DNA from: a bacterium HR25
GTDB taxonomy: Bacteria; Chloroflexota; Dehalococcoidia; SM23-28-2; HRbin24
Assembly: GCA_002898615.1 (NCBI GenBank)
Contig: BEIB01000004.1
Span: forward strand, 1-34,778
Direction of reading: 5' to 3'
DNA length: 34,778 nt
Shown here piece by piece: positions 32,965 through 34,778 of the stretch. Below the pieces are notes generated by a model. The model was given only the letters and a program-made list of their open reading frames with translations, was not told the origin of the DNA and did not search any database. Within the stretch, counting starts at the first letter, position 1. Each line of letters opens with the position of its first letter. The position numbers and the translations under genes are program-made.

Positions 32965-34017
32965 TCACCACTGATTGATGATGACCATCCCTACCGTCCC
33001 GAACTCCGTCATGGACTCCAGGACAGAGGAGGCCTCCTCGATGCGGACGGTGCGGGTCACCAGCTTGTTGGGATTGACCTTGCCGCTGGTGACCATCTCC
33101 AGCATGCCATCGTAGCCGCTCTGGGGATGGACGATGGAGCCCAGGAACTCTATCTCCATAGCCACGATCATGTCCACGGGGACCGGCACCTGTCCCTTCT
33201 CCGCCTGGGTGGTCAGGCCCACCTGGACATGCCGGCCTCCTTTCCGCAGCGACAGCACCGAGTTGAGACAGGTGGTCTGGATCCCCAGAGCGTCCACGGA
33301 GACGTGTGCGCCCCCCTTGGTGATCTCCTTCACCGCCTCGGGAGCATTCTCGCGGGCGGCGTTGACGGTGGCCACCGCCCCCAGCTCACGCGCCTTGGCC
33401 AGCTTCTCATCGGAGATGTCCACCGCCACCACGTTGGCGCCCAGGGCGGCCGCTATCTGCACCGCCGAGAGCCCCACACCGCCACAGCCGTGCACGGCCA
33501 CCCACTCGCCACCCTTGACGCGGCCCTGGTCACGCACGGCGTGATAGGCCGTGGGGAAGCGACAGCCCATGGCCGCCGCCGTGATGAAGTCTATCCCTTC
33601 CGGCAGGGGGATCAGGTTCAGGTCAGCATTGATCACCTTGACCAGGCGGCCGTAGCCGCCGCCAGTGCTGAAGCCAGGAATGTTAGGAGTGGCGCAGAGG
33701 TTCTGCCGGCCCTTCAGACAGAACTCGCAGGAGCCGCAGGCCCAGACCACAGGAGAGAGGACGCGGTCCCCCTTCTTGAAGCGCCGCACGCCCGGGCCCA
33801 CCTCTTCCACCACGCCGGCCATCTCGTGCCCAGGGACGATGGGAAGCTGTGGCTTCAGGCCTATCCACTCCCAGTCACCCATCCAGGCGTGCCAGTCAGA
33901 GCGGCAGATCCCCTCGCCCTCCACCCGCACGATGGCGTCGCCAGGGCCCGGGGTGGGATCCGGCACCTCCTTCACTACCAGGGGCTGCCTGAACGTTTCC
34001 AGCACCGCTGCCTTCAT
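32965..34017 (-). CDS. Zinc-dependent medium-chain alcohol dehydrogenase
   Basis: This 350-residue NAD(P)-dependent dehydrogenase has the catalytic zinc ligands C38 (GICRSDWH), H64 with E65 (PGHEMAG) and C152. The structural zinc site is C94, C97, C100 and C108 (CGSCEFCLKGRQNLC). The dinucleotide loop is GCGGVG (177-182). It is a typical tetrameric bacterial ADH that acts on an alcohol or aldehyde in the cytoplasm. Two ATGs compete: the first at 34023 directly abuts the GGGAGGG ribosome site, so the second at 34017, 6 bases from it, is preferred. It is monocistronic, with a consensus promoter upstream. Confidence 0.95.
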   Translation of the reverse strand: MKAAVLETFRQPLVVKEVPDPTPGPGDAIVRVEGEGICRSDWHAWMGDWEWIGLKPQLPIVPGHEMAGVVEEVGPGVRRFKKGDRVLSPVVWACGSCEFCLKGRQNLCATPNIPGFSTGGGYGRLVKVINADLNLIPLPEGIDFITAAAMGCRFPTAYHAVRDQGRVKGGEWVAVHGCGGVGLSAVQIAAALGANVVAVDISDEKLAKARELGAVATVNAARENAPEAVKEITKGGAHVSVDALGIQTTCLNSVLSLRKGGRHVQVGLTTQAEKGQVPVPVDMIVAMEIEFLGSIVHPQSGYDGMLEMVTSGKVNPNKLVTRTVRIEEASSVLESMTEFGTVGMVIINQW

Positions 34018-34149
34018 AGCCATCCCTCCCTAGGGGAAAAGCTGAACCGCCTCGGCGAGGACACATCCTTGCAGCCTCTCTCATCTCCCACCTCCCACCA
34101 GTGAGGCCCGAGTAGAGGAGCTAGGGCCGCTAGCGCATAAGACGCTAAC

Positions 34150-34177
34150 ATTTTACTCGGCCTCCCTGTCCTGTCAA
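34150..34177 (-). promoter_or_regulatory. Near-consensus sigma70 promoter for the zinc ADH
   Basis: On the minus strand TTGACA (34172-34177, 6/6) and TAAAAT (34150-34155, 5/6) are 16 bases apart. The leader would be about 125 bases; I see no known riboswitch or T-box motif in it. Confidence 0.65.
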
Positions 34178-34492
34178 CCTCGCCAATGCGACGGGCCAGG
34201 CCTCTGCGTTCGGCGGGACGCGGCGGGGAACGCTGTCGCCCCCCGGCGCTGCCTGCCCCCCTTCCTGGCCGAGCCCGTCATCGGCTGGGCCGGGCGCTCA
34301 CCACTACTATCGGATCGCCTATGAGCCCTAAGGTCGGCTCAGCATCGGCGCCGGAGCACTCCGGACGATGGTTGGCTTGTTGTCGGCCAGGATGGAGCCC
34401 TGGAGCCCCACCGTCCCTTGCACGGGTTGAGGTCGCTGATGCTGCCGATTTACCACCCGCCGGGGTGCGCGTCGAAGGGGGAGGCGGGAGCT
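34178..34492. other. Intergenic stretch without supported gene
   Basis: These 315 bases lie between the ADH promoter and the LuxR-type gene. An open plus-strand frame (34186-34578) crosses the LuxR gene antisense and has no recognisable motif. I see nothing else I can support here. Confidence 0.5.
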
Positions 34493-34774
34493 TCACGGCC
34501 TCCCGGAGAGGGAGGCTTCGCCTCGTTCGCCATCGCCCCCGGGCGGCCGTTGCTCCGCCAGGCCTTGCAGGAGGCTGATGGCCTCCGTGCGGCTACCGAC
34601 GCCCATCTTGCGGTAGGCCCGCTCGAGGAGCTTGCGCACGGTGTGGGGGGACACCCCCAGGGCGCGGGCCACCTCCTTGTTGCTGAGGCCCCTGGCCACC
34701 AGGGCCAGCACCTCTCTCTCCCGGCCACTGAGCCCCCATCCGTCCAGGTCGATAGGCGCAGGGGCCGGCGTCAT
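34493..34774 (-). CDS. LuxR/NarL-type DNA-binding regulator, probably the C-terminal part
   Basis: These 93 or so residues contain a full LuxR-type helix-turn-helix: LSGREREVLALVARGLSNKEVARALGVSPHTVRKLLERAYRKMGVGSRTEAISLL (about 15-70). The recognition helix is SPHTVRKLLERAYRKMG. An ATG at 34772-34774 could start a short stand-alone regulator, but the frame stays open to the window edge, so a longer protein with an N-terminal receiver or sensor domain is equally likely. The C-terminal tail is Gly/Glu rich. Targets are unknown. Confidence 0.85.
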   Translation of the reverse strand: MTPAPAPIDLDGWGLSGREREVLALVARGLSNKEVARALGVSPHTVRKLLERAYRKMGVGSRTEAISLLQGLAEQRPPGGDGERGEASLSGRP

Positions 34775-34778
34775 GGGG

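Noticed and set aside
34186..34578. Plus-strand 130-codon frame
   Set aside because: It overlaps the LuxR-type gene antisense and has no motif or good ribosome site.

Overview
The window is about 35 kb of very GC-rich, gene-dense bacterial chromosome. Third codon positions are strongly C or G, many genes start with GTG or TTG, and neighbouring genes often overlap by a few bases. I see no CRISPR array, insertion sequence, phage gene or tRNA. The gene mix (MaoC hydratase, P450, amidases and a hybrid B12 cluster) and the tmRNA tag GERELALAA suggest a Chloroflexota-like bacterium. That placement is inference and needs a phylogeny.

Bases 1-7.7 kb are a catabolic or accessory region. It holds a truncated flavodoxin-like reductase, a divergent MaoC-type hydratase, a P450-Rieske ferredoxin pair, an unknown protein with three CxxC motifs, two tandem amidases and a QueD-like pterin synthase. 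The two amidases share an exact 856-bp block. Inside that block, codon usage changes abruptly near codon 168.

Bases 7.7-11.4 kb carry housekeeping genes: an S41 C-terminal processing protease, smpB, an iron-type alcohol dehydrogenase on the other strand, and ssrA (tmRNA, 11016-11370, with CCA encoded). SmpB and its RNA partner therefore lie within 2 kb of each other.

Bases 11.6-32.1 kb are a cobalamin biosynthesis locus. On the minus strand, cobQ is translationally coupled to two paralogous MFS transporters. On the plus strand, a clear cobalamin riboswitch (P1 stem closes 15864-16024) leads into a 15-gene run: cobN, chlID fusion, cobH/cbiC, cbtB, cbtA, cbiX, cbiD, cbiT, cbiL, cbiF, cbiG, cbiH, cbiE, cobO, cbiA. 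Most junctions are ATGA, GTGA or short overlaps. The ring-contraction genes are of the oxygen-independent type (cbiD, cbiG, cbiX), yet a CobN-type chelatase is also present. A perfect 10-bp inverted repeat ends right at the cobN start codon and buries its Shine-Dalgarno sequence, which points to translational control by the riboswitch. No precorrin-6A reductase (cbiJ/cobK), cobA/SUMT or late nucleotide-loop gene is in the window.

Bases 32.1-34.8 kb hold a DtxR/MntR-family metalloregulator with its own promoter and two overlapping inverted repeats, a convergent zinc alcohol dehydrogenase with a consensus promoter, and the C-terminal part of a LuxR-type regulator at the window edge.
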